From: Bombyx mori
Lineage: Eukaryota > Arthropoda > Insecta > Lepidoptera > Bombycidae
DNA length: 64,000 nt
Assembly: GCF_030269925.1 (NCBI RefSeq)
Contig: NC_085111.1
Span: 62,001-126,000, forward strand
Reading direction: 5' to 3'
Shown here one piece after another: positions 30,731 through 42,546 of the stretch. Position 1 is the stretch's first letter, and each line of letters begins with the position of its first letter. The position numbers and the translations under genes are program-made. Below the pieces are notes generated by a model. The model ran no database searches. It worked only from the letters and a program-made list of their open reading frames with translations, and was not told the DNA's origin.

Positions 30731-31542
30731 CAGCAATATTCATTTGGTTCGTATCGAATCGGCCAGAGTGAGGGAGCGCACGATAGGGATATCATGTGAT
30801 GAATGAAACAGAAACAGGCATTATCCATACAATTGTAAACCTTATATTTAAGTCCATATGTCTGTAGATTATTCTTAGCGTATCAGCTGGATACAATTAA
30901 GGAAAGAAGTTTCAACTTTCGACCCTAACTTGAATGCAGTATAGCCTATTTGCATCGTTGAATTTAATTTCACGCGCTTTGACCTTGAACTAGAATTTTT
31001 GAACAAGTGTTTATAAATACTTAAAGTTTTTTGTGTTTGATTTTTAAAGTACACATTTTTCTATTTTTAGTTGAATCCAAATAATTGAGTTTATTTCTTG
31101 TGTTTGTATTAAACTTTTGAAATCTACACTCTTTTGGTATATTTTGTAATTTTAAATTAAGACACAAAATACTAAAAACTGAAAATAATGTAGCCAGTCC
31201 TAAGCCTGGTAAAAGCATGAAGGAAAGTTTTTTTGATATTTTTATTTTCATGTTCTTTTTATTACTTTAAGATCATATTATAAATTGATATCAGAAAACC
31301 AACCGTATAACGTTGACTTAAATCTAAATCTACTACGATATTATATCAGCGTATCGTTTCAAATCTCAAATATCATGAATCGAGAAAATCTACTAGCATA
31401 CATCAATATGTACATAGATTCAGAAAATATATAGATTCAATATCCGATATTGATCCTCGATATATAGATACGATTCGATACGCGGCAAAACCGATATTAC
31501 CCACTCCTAAGATCTATGTTTTGTAAAGGGTAAACATTTTAT

Positions 31543-32086
31543 GCCGGCCACTGACATGCGCGCAAATATTCGTACATTGTACGAATGTTTGCGCGCATGT
31601 GAAGGGCCGTTAAACATTCATTCGCAAACCTAGCGGCTGTGCAAATGGGTTCGCATACTCAATTTGCGAACCCGTTTGCGCTTCCTCCTACACTTGTTTA
31701 CGAATGTCTCACGAATTTCTCCTCCTTTTTAATTCGTCAATAGAACATTGAAGAGAAAAAGAGTTTTTAATTCTTTCCCAGACATCATTAACAGCCATGC
31801 TGTTTTTAGGGGATTTCTTTTGATGAAGATACGCTACACATTAGACGTCACAAACTATGAAAATGGCGTATAGTATACGTCCGTTACCTTCGCAATCGTC
31901 AGCGCAATTGGGCAAGCGAATGTGTGGAAGACTACACGAAGGTTCGAGGTTCGCGCGCTTTGATGTCTGTTAAAAAACCGACACAGCTTGGAAAACCACG
32001 AATGCAGCGAAAACTTTGCATAATCATTCGCAAATGTCGTTCTACACTTGTGGGTTTGCGTATTCGTGCGCATGTGAGTGACCGGT
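31543..32086. mobile_element. Non-autonomous DNA element with inverted ends
   Basis: CCGGCCACTGACATGCGC at the left pairs with the complement of the right end (CCGGTCACTCACATGCGC). Inside the left part is a further palindrome (GCGCGCAAATATTCGTACA and its mirror) at about 31555-31597. No coding capacity and no clear target duplication, so the family is open. Confidence 0.55.
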
Positions 32087-32100
32087 GATAGAATAAAGTA

Positions 32101-32962
32101 GGTACCGGTAAAATGGGGCGATTAGGGATTGAAAGGCGAATCGGGAAAAAACCGGGAAAATCTTTCGACGCTCAATATAAGTTTTATATTCGTTGCAAAA
32201 TCTTCCATTTTTTTGTAGTTTAATAGTAGAATGTTGACAGTTCACAAAACAACTCTGAATATGCATGATAATAGCTGCTAACTTATAAAAAATCGCGTTT
32301 GAAATTAACTTCCTGTGGTGGTAATTATTTTAGTGCTAGAAACTTTGCTCTCTTTTATTTATTTGATAATAATAGAAGACGACTATGATTTATAAACGTT
32401 ATTTAGTGTTTGAACCAACATATATATTAAAGGTAAGTCTCAGTTGTTATTGGTTTTAATGTATTTGATTAAATAAAAATACATGTAAAAATCTGTTGTT
32501 TTTGGGGATATTGGGGACGTGTTAGGTACAAATAACAACGAAAAAGGGGTCAATTGGGATGAGAATACGTGAAATGGAAACGACCTAAGTATAAATAGGT
32601 ACAGGTTTGTAGGGTTGTCTAAGTAGTTATAACAATATTTTTTAAATTTGTTGGTAAAAATCTGGTTTATCGAAGAGAAATTGAGAATAAGTCTTTATTT
32701 GAAATAGATAAGCAATTTAATATAAGTAAGTCGATTTTGCAGAGACATGTAACAAGATAAATGTAATCTCAAGGTGGACAAAAATGTCTAAGTAATACAT
32801 AATAAAATATTTAATATTTGTTCAGAGTGGGGGTATTCATCTGATTAATCCATGGAATAACCGACACACCTAATCTCTTAACCCAGATAGAAATATCAGC
32901 CCCTAAGTACTTACCAAGAACGGAGAAATATAAACCGTTTCTAAGAAAGCCCACTATATATG

Positions 32963-33019
<57 letters not shown>

Positions 33020-33408
33020 CTGCACTGTCGATTGCACCTATAATTGAGGTGATGTCTGCCATGTACTTTTGTCAGTTTTTCAATTTTTTTTATTGATGAT
33101 CACTTTGTTGGTGCAACTAAATAAATAAATAAATTAAAACTATATATAAAAATAAAAGTAGTGCCAACCCTAGCAAATTTCTCATTTCGTCCCAATTAAC
33201 CGCAATTTTCGGGTAAATAGGGATTACACATATTTTTGCATTTTTTGCTTAAACTGGAATGCTAGTTGCATAATTTTAAATTAGACAACAAAGATGCCCC
33301 CAAGACTCAATCATTTTGATCCTGATATAGCATTATATACATCAACAACTACCTTAAAATTGCTCATAAAGTTGGAATTTGTCCCTAATCGCCCCATTTT
33401 ACGGTACC
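32101..33408. mobile_element. Non-autonomous DNA element with near-perfect termini
   Basis: Left GGTACCGGTAAAATGGGG and right complement GGTACCGTAAAATGGGG, continuing in both as CGATTAGGGA, form an inverted repeat of about 28 bp. The interior is non-coding and has a TA microsatellite at about 32966-33011. Related GTAAATTGGGAC words to the right (33409-34960) show that more copies of the family sit next to it. Confidence 0.65.
32966..33011. repeat. (TA)n microsatellite
   Basis: Uninterrupted TA dinucleotides for about 46 bp. Confidence 0.95.
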
Positions 33409-34975
33409 ATGACATGGAGTAAATTGGGATTCTGGGGTAAATTGGGACAAACCTGCGGAAGATTCTCAAAGTACCTGTAGCACAGAATCTACTTAATTTT
33501 GTTTATGATAATATTTATCAATGTATAGAAGAAAAACCTAGTTAACCTATGGAAGTATTAAATATGAGTTAAGCAGTTGGTCCCAAAAATTCGTCAAATT
33601 AAATTGAAAATACTGGTTGAAAAGTGCGTTTTAAAACAGTTTAAAGAACTTTTAAAAAAAGTAATATTATCGTTGTTTTTTCAATAAGATCACAGTTTAT
33701 ATAAGTTTTTAATACACCTGGAAATACCACAACAAACGGTAAGTTGCAATATTCTTATTTTAAATACAATATTTCGACAAAATAAAAAATGTATATTTTT
33801 TCCTTTCTTTTTGGGGAAAATTGGGACGTTTGTGGGGTAATTTGGAACGAGACTGGAAAATTTAGGGACGAGAAAACACAAAATTGGAACGCCAAAAGAC
33901 AAAATAGGGATGGCTTGTTAGGGTTGTCACTGATATCTTATAATAGATTTTTTAGCCTATACTATCACTCAATTGCGTGATGTGAAGAAGGTTAATGTGT
34001 TTATCAGTTAGTTTATGTAAGCATTATAGGTAAAAGAAAAGTATATATATAATTACTTTTTTTTCGCGACATTTACCTTGTAATATCTGCCCGGTCGTAT
34101 GTCCTTTATAGCAATAAAAAAAAATTAAAAATTAAAAAGAGCTCAAACGAATTAAAACTTTTGTTATTTCAGAATCTATTCACGCGTCGAATCGTGATTT
34201 TTTTAACATTCACAACGCACACACAAATAAAAACAGGCCTCAGATTTTAAATGTAACATTAATTAAAAATCCGAGATATCCAATTATGAGTAGTGAATTA
34301 ATTGAGTTTAGTTATTTAGCTTAGAAAAAAAATCTTTTATTTTTGTTATTATTGGCTCAAACATTATTTTGAAAATGTTGATTAAATAAAATTGTATTAT
34401 TGCATTTCCAGTCCTTTTGTTTTCTATTTTTTATTTTATTTTATGATATTGTTTCAGAGTTGTGATTTTTAAGGAAATTAAATAATGATTTTCTAAAATA
34501 TAACATGCACATACTTTCTTTGATCATTGTATTGTTGATTATCATTCACGTCACATCGCTTCGGAATAGAAACCAGCTTAATTTACACTATGTTGTGTAT
34601 TGTGCTTAAATTATGGATTGTGTTCATCATTTCGGTCCATATAAATAATTGTATGGCACCTACCTACCTACCTATATATCGCAGTACTGCGAGCTGACAG
34701 CCCTTACAAATATCCCAATTTAACCCTTACCCGTGTCAATTTACCCCGGACGCGGGGTAAATTGGGACGGCCATTATTTTACCGATTATTTCTTTAAAAT
34801 TAATAATTAAAATAATGTAATGGTTTTTATCACCTAGGTACGTTCAAGACTCAACTTATTTCTTTGGTTGAGCAGTGACTATTTAATTGGAACTACATAT
34901 TTTAAAATTCAATCTGAAGTTCGATTTTGTCCCTATTTACCCCATTTTACGGTAGGTAAGGTACCTATTTTATTA
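33409..34975. mobile_element. Further remnants of the GTAAAATGGGG-ended family
   Basis: Repeated words (GGGGTAAATTGGGAC near 33434 and 34755; CCCATTTTACGGTA near 34942) mark at least one more damaged copy whose right end is at about 34955. The intervening sequence is AT-rich without a gene. It ends about 110 bp before the MCAT start codon, so it may overlap that promoter. Confidence 0.45.
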
Positions 34976-35068
34976 AGATGTTGGAGACATTGTTATTTGT
35001 TAACATCTTTGGCAATGTAACTTAAAACAGAAAATGTGAATTTGATAAGGTACCTAATCAGTTATAGA

Positions 35069-37791
35069 ATGATGAACACGTTCGCAAGAGTAAGTCGAGG
35101 TTTAAAAGTGGCACGAAGTTGTCGGACTCGGAGTTCTCGCAGTGAAGATACTCCGTTGCGAAGGTTGCTGGACGAAGCCAGCGCTTTTAATGAAGGTGCT
35201 GCAACGGAACCTGAGCTGCGTTGGGCCACTCAGCCGTATGCGGTGCGGCCCAACGAGGGCGATACGAACAAGGCACGTGTGGAGCCCTCGCACACTACCG
35301 TTCTGCTGTTTCCAGGCCAGGGCTCGCAACATGTTGGAATGGGCAAGAAACTAATGCATCTGCCCCCAGTAAGAGAACTCTACGAATTAGCCTCTAGCAT
35401 TGTTGGGTAAGTAGTAACATTTGTGCTAACTATAATTGATAATTTAAATCTCGGAAGGTTAGAGTACAACTGTCTCATAAAACACAGAGCTCGAATTTAA
35501 GTGAGTGGGTGGTGAGTGATTACAGTACTAGCAATAGAAGTATCCTACAGAGTATGATATCTAGACTAAAAATTAACATAAATTCTGTAAAGATTAAATT
35601 AAGATAAGATTAAAGATGCAAATTATCTTATTTGAATGATCTTATAATTGTGCAAAAAGAATTGTATTAATTTTTTGTATTTATTTTATGGTAAACTATC
35701 TACATAAGTGAGGATTACCTTTGTTAAAAATATTAAATTAGGTCATATAAAATACATAATATTATATGAATAAAAAGAAAAAAATTCTTTTTGCATATAA
35801 TTTTGAATGATGTTCGTTCATTTAACCAAGTGTGTCTTGTCAAATGAGGTCAGTCTCAAACACATTATAAAATGCTTATTGCACACTTCAAACAAGAATC
35901 CCAAATACTTTGTGGCACAAAAAGACAGAATGGTGGTACCTACCTGTGCAGGCTTTCAATTTGTCTTAGTACTAGTAAAAGCCTGTCACCACTAGTTATG
36001 CTGCTTAGCAGTTTTCATTTATTTTATTTAATAAGTCAAGTCAGTTAGTAAAAGGAAAACACTTAAATTTAATAAAGCAGTATGTAAGTAATGTAGGCAA
36101 TAGACTGCAGGTTTTTTTTTTTTTTAATGCTTAGATGGATGCGACAAGCTCACAGCCCACCTTGTATTAAGTGGTTACTGGAGCCCATAGACATCTACAA
36201 CATAAATGCGCCACCCACCTTGAGATATAAGTTCTACAATCTCAGTATAGTTACAACGGCTGCCCTACCCTTCAGACCAAAACGCATTACTGCTTCACGG
36301 CAGAAATAGGCAGGTCAGTGGTACCTACCCGCGCGGACTCACAAGAGATCCTACCACTAGTAATTACGCAAATTATAATTTTGTAGGTTTCATTTTTATT
36401 ACACAATGTTATTCCTTCACTGTGGAGGTCAATCGTGAACATTTGTTGAGTACATATTTCATTAGAAAAATTGGTACCTGCCTGGGATTCGAACATCGGT
36501 GCATCGCTCAACACGAATACACCGGACGTCTTATCCTTTAGGCCACGACGACTACAAATGTTGTTCTATTCATTTCTAATTTTACATTTTACTATTATTC
36601 TCAATAAAATTCCACATTAAACCCAAACTCCTCTTACAACAGCACAAGGGCAGCAAGATTCATGGGCCACAAGTAATCCTTCCTTCCTTAAAAAATTAAA
36701 AAAATACATGTAAAAAAGGTTGATAAACATAAGTTGATACAGAGAAAAATGGAACTGGGTGTCGTTGATAATTGCAGCTCTGTCAGTCACCTAAGAAATA
36801 AAAAAATAATCTGTATAAATATCTCTGTTGCTCGAAGTAATAAATAAATTAAAAAGTTGCTTAATAGTGCCCTTTTAAATTTATTACCAAAAATTTGACT
36901 TGATTTATTGCTTTTTAATTATTAAGTATAAACAACACACTATCAACTTTGAATGTGCTCTTTTGTAGATGGGATGTGGCTCGAGTTTGCACTGAGGGAC
37001 CTGAAGAAGAACTGAGTCGACACTGTCAGATCGCCACGTTGGTGACGTCACTAGCGTCCCTCGAACGACTGCGAGACGAGCGACCCTCCGCGCTCGAGCG
37101 AGTTCGAGCCGCCGCCGGCTTCTCGCTCGGCGAAATCACGGCGCTCACTTTCGCGGGTGCGCTCACACTCGAGGGCGCGCTGCGGCTGGTCGACATCCGC
37201 GCGGCCGCCATGCGCGCCTGCAGCCAAGAGCGTCGCGGCGGCATGCTCACCGTCTGGCTCGGCGCAGACGCCAACCTGTCGCATGCGCTGCTGCGGGCCA
37301 GAGAGCACGCGGCCGAGTGCGGCGTGGCGGCGCCCGTGTGCCGCGTCGCCAACTACCTGTACCCGGGCTGCAAGGTGGTGGCGGGCGACGAGGAGGCGCT
37401 GCGGTTCGTGGAGCGGCGCGGGCCCGAGTTCGGCGTGCGCAGAGCGGCGCGGGTGCGGGTGGAGGGCGCGTTCCACACGGAGCTGATGGCGCGCGCGGAG
37501 GACGCGGTGCGGGCGGCGCTGCACGTGCTGCAGGTGGCGGAGCCGCGGGTGCGCGTGGTGTCGGCCGTGGACGCGCGCCCGTACCGCGACGCGAGGCACG
37601 TGCGGGCGCAGCTGGCGCGGCACGTGACGCGGCCGGTGCGCTGGGAGCAGACGCTGCACGTGCTGTACGCGCGGCCGCGGGACCAGCACGTGCCGCTGAC
37701 GGTCACGTTGGGTCCGGCGGCCGCGCTGCGCTCCACGCTGCGACAGGTCAACGCCCGTGCGTGGGACAGCTCGCTACAAATTCAAGTGTGA
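35069..37791 (+). CDS. MCAT: Malonyl-CoA:ACP transacylase, mitochondrial (exons 35069-35406, 36969-37791)
   Basis: Moves malonyl groups from CoA to mitochondrial acyl carrier protein, feeding type II fatty-acid (lipoate precursor) synthesis in the matrix. The joined exons give 386 residues. The N-terminus MMNTFARVSRGLKVARSCRT is basic and hydroxylated, as in a mitochondrial presequence. LLFPGQGSQHVGMG carries the GQGSQ motif of the acyltransferase fold; AGFSLGEITALTFAGAL holds the catalytic Ser in GxSxGE (Phe where many have His); GAFHTELM holds the catalytic His. The exon junction rejoins a Gly codon (donor GTAAGT at 35407, acceptor ending 36968) giving SSIVGWDVARVC. The intron carries a Bm1 SINE. 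Exon 2 is extremely GC-rich. A poly-A signal AATAAA lies at 37930. Confidence 0.93.
36113..36550 (-). mobile_element. Bm1-type SINE in the MCAT intron
   Basis: Poly-T on the plus strand, then the Bm1 body (ACAGCCCACCTTGTATTAAG, ACGCATTACTGCTTCACGGC) and the tRNA-like head with a complement B box (GATTCGAAC) ending GGCCACGACG. Antisense to MCAT. Confidence 0.85.
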
Positions 37792-38279
37792 ACCCTGTAC
37801 TGTTCGATCGCGTCGGTGTTAAATGTATAGAAGCACTAGCTGATACAATTGTAATTACATTTCATAAATGTGCGGATCGGCTCCAATGAATGGAGTTTGC
37901 TGTTTAAGTGTGATAGTCATTGAATATAAAATAAAGTAGAAGAGGTAAATAAACGCATCTCTTACAATAATGAAAACGCATACATTAGAGACGGCCGAGT
38001 AGTCGTGTAGTGCCCGGCGGTGCCCGGCGTGTTCGGCAATTTGTTTTGATCCGCGCACCCGCACGAACAACTCGGTTCAAATAACGAGAATACTCTGTTT
38101 TAATAAAATATCAATTCGAGCGAAATAATGAAAATTAAAATTAAACAGACTTGTTTATAAAATAACAAAAAATGTTTAATAATCTTAAAGGAGAATGAGA
38201 AATAAGAATTATCAATTTCAAACATAAGTAGTTAAATTAATACAATTAAAATTTATCAAAGGTAAATGATGCAGGAAAA
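37792..38279. other. Convergent 3' region between MCAT and the small minus-strand frame
   Basis: Holds the MCAT 3' UTR with AATAAA at 37930. The rest is AT-rich and presumably the 3' UTR of the minus-strand frame. No other feature seen. Confidence 0.4.
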
Positions 38280-38489
38280 CTAGACCCTCAGCGCGTTCTG
38301 GTAAGAGTCCGTCTCGTCTTTGTAAACGTTGCCTGCTTCGGTAAATACGCGCTTGCCGAACACAGCGCTAGCAAGTGCACATAGGGTAGACACAAACATG
38401 CCATACATGCCATCTTTGGATACCTTGTTGGAAAGGACTCTTAATCCCGTGACACCGAAGCTTCTTGTGCATATCGGTCCAATAGGCAT
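38280..38489 (-). CDS. Hypothetical small protein, 69 aa, possible membrane segment
   Basis: Open frame MPIGPICTRSFGVTGLRVLS.. ending DETDSYQNALRV. I do not recognise it. A moderately hydrophobic segment (GMYGMFVSTLCALASAVFG) follows a basic region, which would suit a small single-pass mitochondrial or membrane protein. The codon use is unlike the surrounding AT-rich DNA, which favours a real exon. An in-frame extension without ATG continues 15 nt upstream, and an acceptor-like TTTCAG lies near 38531, so this may be the last exon of a longer gene. It converges with MCAT. Confidence 0.4.
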   Translation of the reverse strand: MPIGPICTRSFGVTGLRVLSNKVSKDGMYGMFVSTLCALASAVFGKRVFTEAGNVYKDETDSYQNALRV

Positions 38490-40440
38490 GATGACAGTAG
38501 TCAAGTATCGCCCAAATATTAAATTGATCTACTGAAACAGGATTCAAGGATTTTGAAAAATGTATTTATTTTCATATTAATGACGAGATTGATGATTTAT
38601 TTGTTAAAATATATCTACAAAATACTACAGTCAGCCATGATAGCTTAAACACCAATCAGAGTGAATTACGTCACGCCTTAATAAACGTCATCTTGTTTCG
38701 TTTGAGCTTACGCGCGATCACTGCAATTTTAACAAAAAAACTATTGTTTTCGCTTTACCTGTCGCTAAAATACATTTTATAATCGTAGTTTATAATTTCC
38801 ACAAAAGCCATCAGTAAGCTCTCTAAATTGGTTATTTAATCTAATTTTCTTTACACATGAGTATCTTGTTAGCAGGGATATTAGTATGTTTTTCTATTAA
38901 ATCAATTAAGTAATAACAGCTTTTGGGAACTCCAATGTAAGATCGCGGGCTCTTTGTAATTTTAAGCGAGGTACATTCCAGAATTTTAGATGCCTCCTGT
39001 TTTCTATCGTATTGTATCATCTCACTGTAGTCTAATATAGATTTGATTTGGAGAGATATTGTTGATGGTGATGATTGATTGGAGAAGGTTTATGTAATGT
39101 GGATGTCCATGGCAACGTGAAATTGCCTCTTGTAACTTTAAATGGTGATGTAGAAACAGAATGGGTATGAGGTTTCAAGGGTGATGCCATCTGATTTATT
39201 AATTTATTTTCTCTTTGAACGGCTTTACTTCTGAACTTGTGAGTAATAAATACTTAAATAGACTTATCAGTCATTCTCGGGCAATGTTTTCTGTTAAATT
39301 TTCTTATATGTTGTCGCAAAACTAAAAAGTAAAAATAGCAAATTAAATGCAGGACTTAAACAACACAAATAAAATGCAGGACTTAATAACATACCTAGGT
39401 AAATACAATCTGCATTTCTTTTTACAAACAATAAATCAAACAAAGTTGACAAAGTATTTAGTAGATATTTGATAATTTACTTTTTCTATAATAAATGCTT
39501 AGCGGGTTAAAATATTAGGTATGTATGATAACAGACAATGATTTTAATGGTTATTGTCTAAATTGATAAATTATGGTAAATAGTAAATGAAATTAATCTT
39601 TTCTGTTATCTATAGTAATCTTAGTTGTTCGTTTTTTTCTATCTATTTGGCATTCAAATTTTGTGAGAATACAGCCTGGTTTCATGCGAACCTGCAACAC
39701 CAAACCCATTGTCCATAATAATTGACCATATTATCATATTGTGGTAACTGGAATATGAATAAAGCACTCATTGAAATAAATATTACTGGTTATTCAAGAG
39801 ATAAATTGTAATCTCAGAAAATATTGAACTTATGAAATTTTAGACATCAATTAAGGTCACACATCATTGTAGAATTTACGAAATATGTACAAACTTATAT
39901 CAAAATTATCTTTACAGAAATACATTGAAATATTTAGACTTAAACCTGCTGGATCTCGCCGTGCAAGTGTCAACCGTCTATTTCTCATTGTTTTGTTATT
40001 TGGGACGTAAACAAATTAACTTGCTCAGAGTTTTTATAGATGTAACTCAGAGTTTTGTGCACTAAGGGACCACACACCACTTATACACTTTTGAATTCAT
40101 ATTTATTATGCAAAATAACTTGATTTATTAAACAAGCATCTAATGTTTACAATTGACGTACTGAAGTTTACTAATCCGTGACGTAATGACCGACGCCATG
40201 ACACTGATCAGCATGTTAGCGCGAAATAAAAATTTTAAATTTAAATTTCATTTTATTGCATAAAAACCTGTATTTTCTACAAAAATATGATATATTTTTG
40301 ATATAATAGATACTTCTGAATATCATAGAATAGATATTGAAAATTAGTCATGGAGCTGTTAAAGTTATCTCGCTCTGGTTGATCGGTAGATACCAATTTT
40401 TCCAAACAATTCCAAAAAGGTGTGCGGGGTTCTTGTGACT
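38490..40440. other. AT-rich intergenic DNA
   Basis: No supported gene. 38620-38720 has a G/C-richer stretch with a TTACGTCAC word that could be the promoter of the minus-strand frame. The rest is low-complexity AT-rich sequence. Confidence 0.35.
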
Positions 40441-40844
40441 GTCTTAATCAGTTACAATTTTTTGTATTATTCGTTTTCTATCACTACTGCCACTCAAGAT
40501 AGTCCGTCCGATAGCAGTCTGTTGAGTCCGAATTTCTTTGGTTTGAAAACTCATTCTGAATCTGGGGTCTAGCAAGGTTGTCAAACAGTAATACTTATCA
40601 TCCTCTAATATCTGAAAGTGGTTCTGCACCTCATTTTTAAGCTTTTGTAGCATACCTCGTATATTTGGGTAGATTTCATGATTTAGATTTAAATTATGAT
40701 AAATATTTTAATAGAACATTGGTGTGGGGTATTACTTCAGAAATTATCGAGAATGTTATTTTAATTATTAATGTAAAGGGATCACTCACTCAGGATCTTC
40801 CACAAACATTCTGTCCACTGTTGAAGGTAGGCTGTACTCGGGTT

Positions 40845-40985
40845 TTTCGGCATGCACTGCGGTACCATACTGTCTTTCTCTTCTCCCCTTCTTCCTCTCA
40901 GGAGGCGCCGGAGTCCGACATAACCCGGTCCGTTACCCCCCTCGACCGGGCTTACGTAAATGGATTCTTCAGCGTTAAAAAGAAA
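40845..40985 (+). mobile_element. Truncated LINE insertion in the hAT remnant
   Basis: AGGCTGTACTCGGGTT occurs at 40829-40844 and 40986-41001, a 16-bp target duplication. The interior (GGCGCCGGAGTCCGACATAA..) is the same 3'-end family as 43453-43723, in opposite orientation, and ends in an A-rich tail. Confidence 0.8.
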
Positions 40986-41229
40986 AGGCTGTACTCGGGT
41001 TGTTTGATTTGTAGAGAGAAATGGCCCTCTTTTGCTTTAATAATCTGTCAATCATATAGTGTGTGCTATTCCATCGCGTTGAAGAGTTTGTGCTCAGGTA
41101 AATTGAGCTGTTTTTGGATGGTGATCAGTTTCTCTTGTGTAGATTGCAGACTAATTGAAGTGACCTATGATTTTTCTTGTAATAGCAATAATGTCATTCA
41201 AATTTTGCACTTTCAGAGCAACATTAACA

Positions 41230-41350
41230 GCTTTTTATTTTTATTGCCCTTGTAGGCAGACGAGCATACGGCCCACCTGATAGTGAGTAGTTACCGTCGC
41301 CGATGGACTTCAGCAATGCCAGAGGCAGAGCCAAGCCGCTGCCTACCGCT
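41230..41350 (-). mobile_element. LINE 3' tail (Jockey-like family B)
   Basis: TTTTTATTGCCCTTGTAGGC, then GACGAGCATACGGCCCACCT and the SINE-like GATGGACTTCAGCAATGCC word, is a tail that recurs at 43960, 44370 and (plus strand) 46970. It is the conserved 3' UTR of a common moth LINE. Confidence 0.75.
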
Positions 41351-42093
41351 AAACGTAATAACCTCCTTTGCCAACATGCGGACTCACATTTATAGCTTTA
41401 TAGCTTTAGCTAGCATTGGACCCACTGTCTCTCAAAACCAAATTAATATTGGTAGGTATGAATCTCAGTTTGCAGATGTCTGACAAAACAGAATGAATAT
41501 TTTTACTCGTGTAGGTTCCTTTAATATCTCTTATATGCAACATTCTGTGCTGTAGAACAAAATCCTTGGTGAGCCGGTGAGTTGTGTAGTTTAAAGAAGC
41601 AAGTTACATACAGCTCCAAATGTCGTTATAGAGTTATAGATACAGTTTTAGCTTTTGTAATTTCTGTTCTAATTATGTCTTTCACTTTGCTATTATGCTT
41701 CTGGTATGACACTGTAGGAGAAGTATTAGTTAAGCTGCTTCAACTAACTAGATTGTCTAGGCACTGACACAAAGAAATGCTTAACGACGGAGGGAAGATC
41801 TTCCACCGAGCGGGTCAAATTGCTCGGTAGACCAATGGTCCGAATGTTGTTCTTCGGTACTTGTATATACTACGTTCAGCGCTTGTTGTGGCATTCTCAC
41901 AACCTAGTGGGGTCCTTCCCATACATAACCCACCCCAATCCCAGCTGATTGCCGTTTTCACGGCATAGGCATCCCCCCTGCAATTAACTGCTGGCTAGTA
42001 CAGCGCAGGGGGTCAATTCTCACTCAGGGAACTCGCCTTTCGGCGAGTAACATTCAAGTCCCGGGGACGCCCCCCCCCGAGCAAAATCTCAAC

Positions 42094-42546
42094 ATGGATG
42101 AAGATTTAGCAGGATTTTTTGGGTCACTTGCGGATAAGTACCTAAACTTCCGGATCGGAGATGGACTTCGAGTCCGCAACAAGCCCGCAGCCCGGAACCT
42201 CGGATGGGTTCCAAACGGGAAAAAGCGTACTCGCGTCGTGGAGTCCCGGAGCTCCACGACGAGGCAAACCAAATCCGCGACCGCCTCCCGTCCGCAGGTA
42301 GTCGTGACACCGGAGTCGGACTCCGGCCGCCGCGTAATTCCAATGCCGCGTCCCAAGCTCGCGCCCGCGCAAAAAACCGTCGTTCCGCCCCCGCTGATAC
42401 TCCAGGAGAAGTCAGCGTGGAACCGCGTGTCCGAGGCCCTTAAGGCCAACAAAATAAATTACACCCATGCGCGTAACGTCGCGCATGGGATTCAAATTAA
42501 GGTCGCAACGCCGGGCGACCATAGGACCCTCTCCGCTTACCTCTGA
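42094..42546 (+). pseudogene. LINE A ORF1 (gag-like) N-terminal piece, 150 aa
   Basis: Begins MDEDLAGFFGSLADKYLNFR, is Pro/Ser/Arg rich, and ends GIQIKVATPGDHRTLSAYL. After a stop the frame goes on KENIGFHTYALQEDRELRVV, the Pre_C2HC-type domain that precedes zinc knuckles in Jockey-type ORF1. The knuckles are lost in the deletion joining it to RT. Confidence 0.75.

Larger units (their letters stand above)
12174..31507. mobile_element. Element X: TA-flanked non-autonomous DNA element, split by element M
   Basis: The right part (30488-31507) starts GGAGTGGGTGATAT and ends with the complement of GGAGTGGGTAATAT, a short terminal inverted repeat. Its left tip GGAGTGGG survives at 12174-12181, on the other side of M. 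The outer flanks are TA at 12172-12173 and 31508-31509, the target duplication expected of Tc1/mariner-type elements. About 1.0 kb without the insertion. No transposase; the interior holds CGATAT-rich tandem units (30569-30730). Family unassigned. Confidence 0.7.
40444..41480 (-). pseudogene. hAT (ZBED-like) transposase remnant
   Basis: Minus-strand pieces read NLPEHKLFNAME, IDRLLKQKRAISLY, then (40653-40444) VQNHFQILEDDKYYCLTTLL and DPRFRMSF. These match the middle and C-terminal region of hAT transposases (RWNS..ML-R..EQ-RAI; LDPRFK), in broken frames. Split by a LINE fragment (40845-40985) with a clear 16-bp duplication, and flanked on its left-hand (minus-strand upstream) side by a second LINE tail (about 41230-41350). 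Confidence 0.72.

Noticed and set aside
37026..37889. Several long frames in other phases across MCAT exon 2
   Set aside because: High GC removes stops in all frames. Only the frame with GQGSQ, GFSLGE and GAFHTELM matches a protein family.
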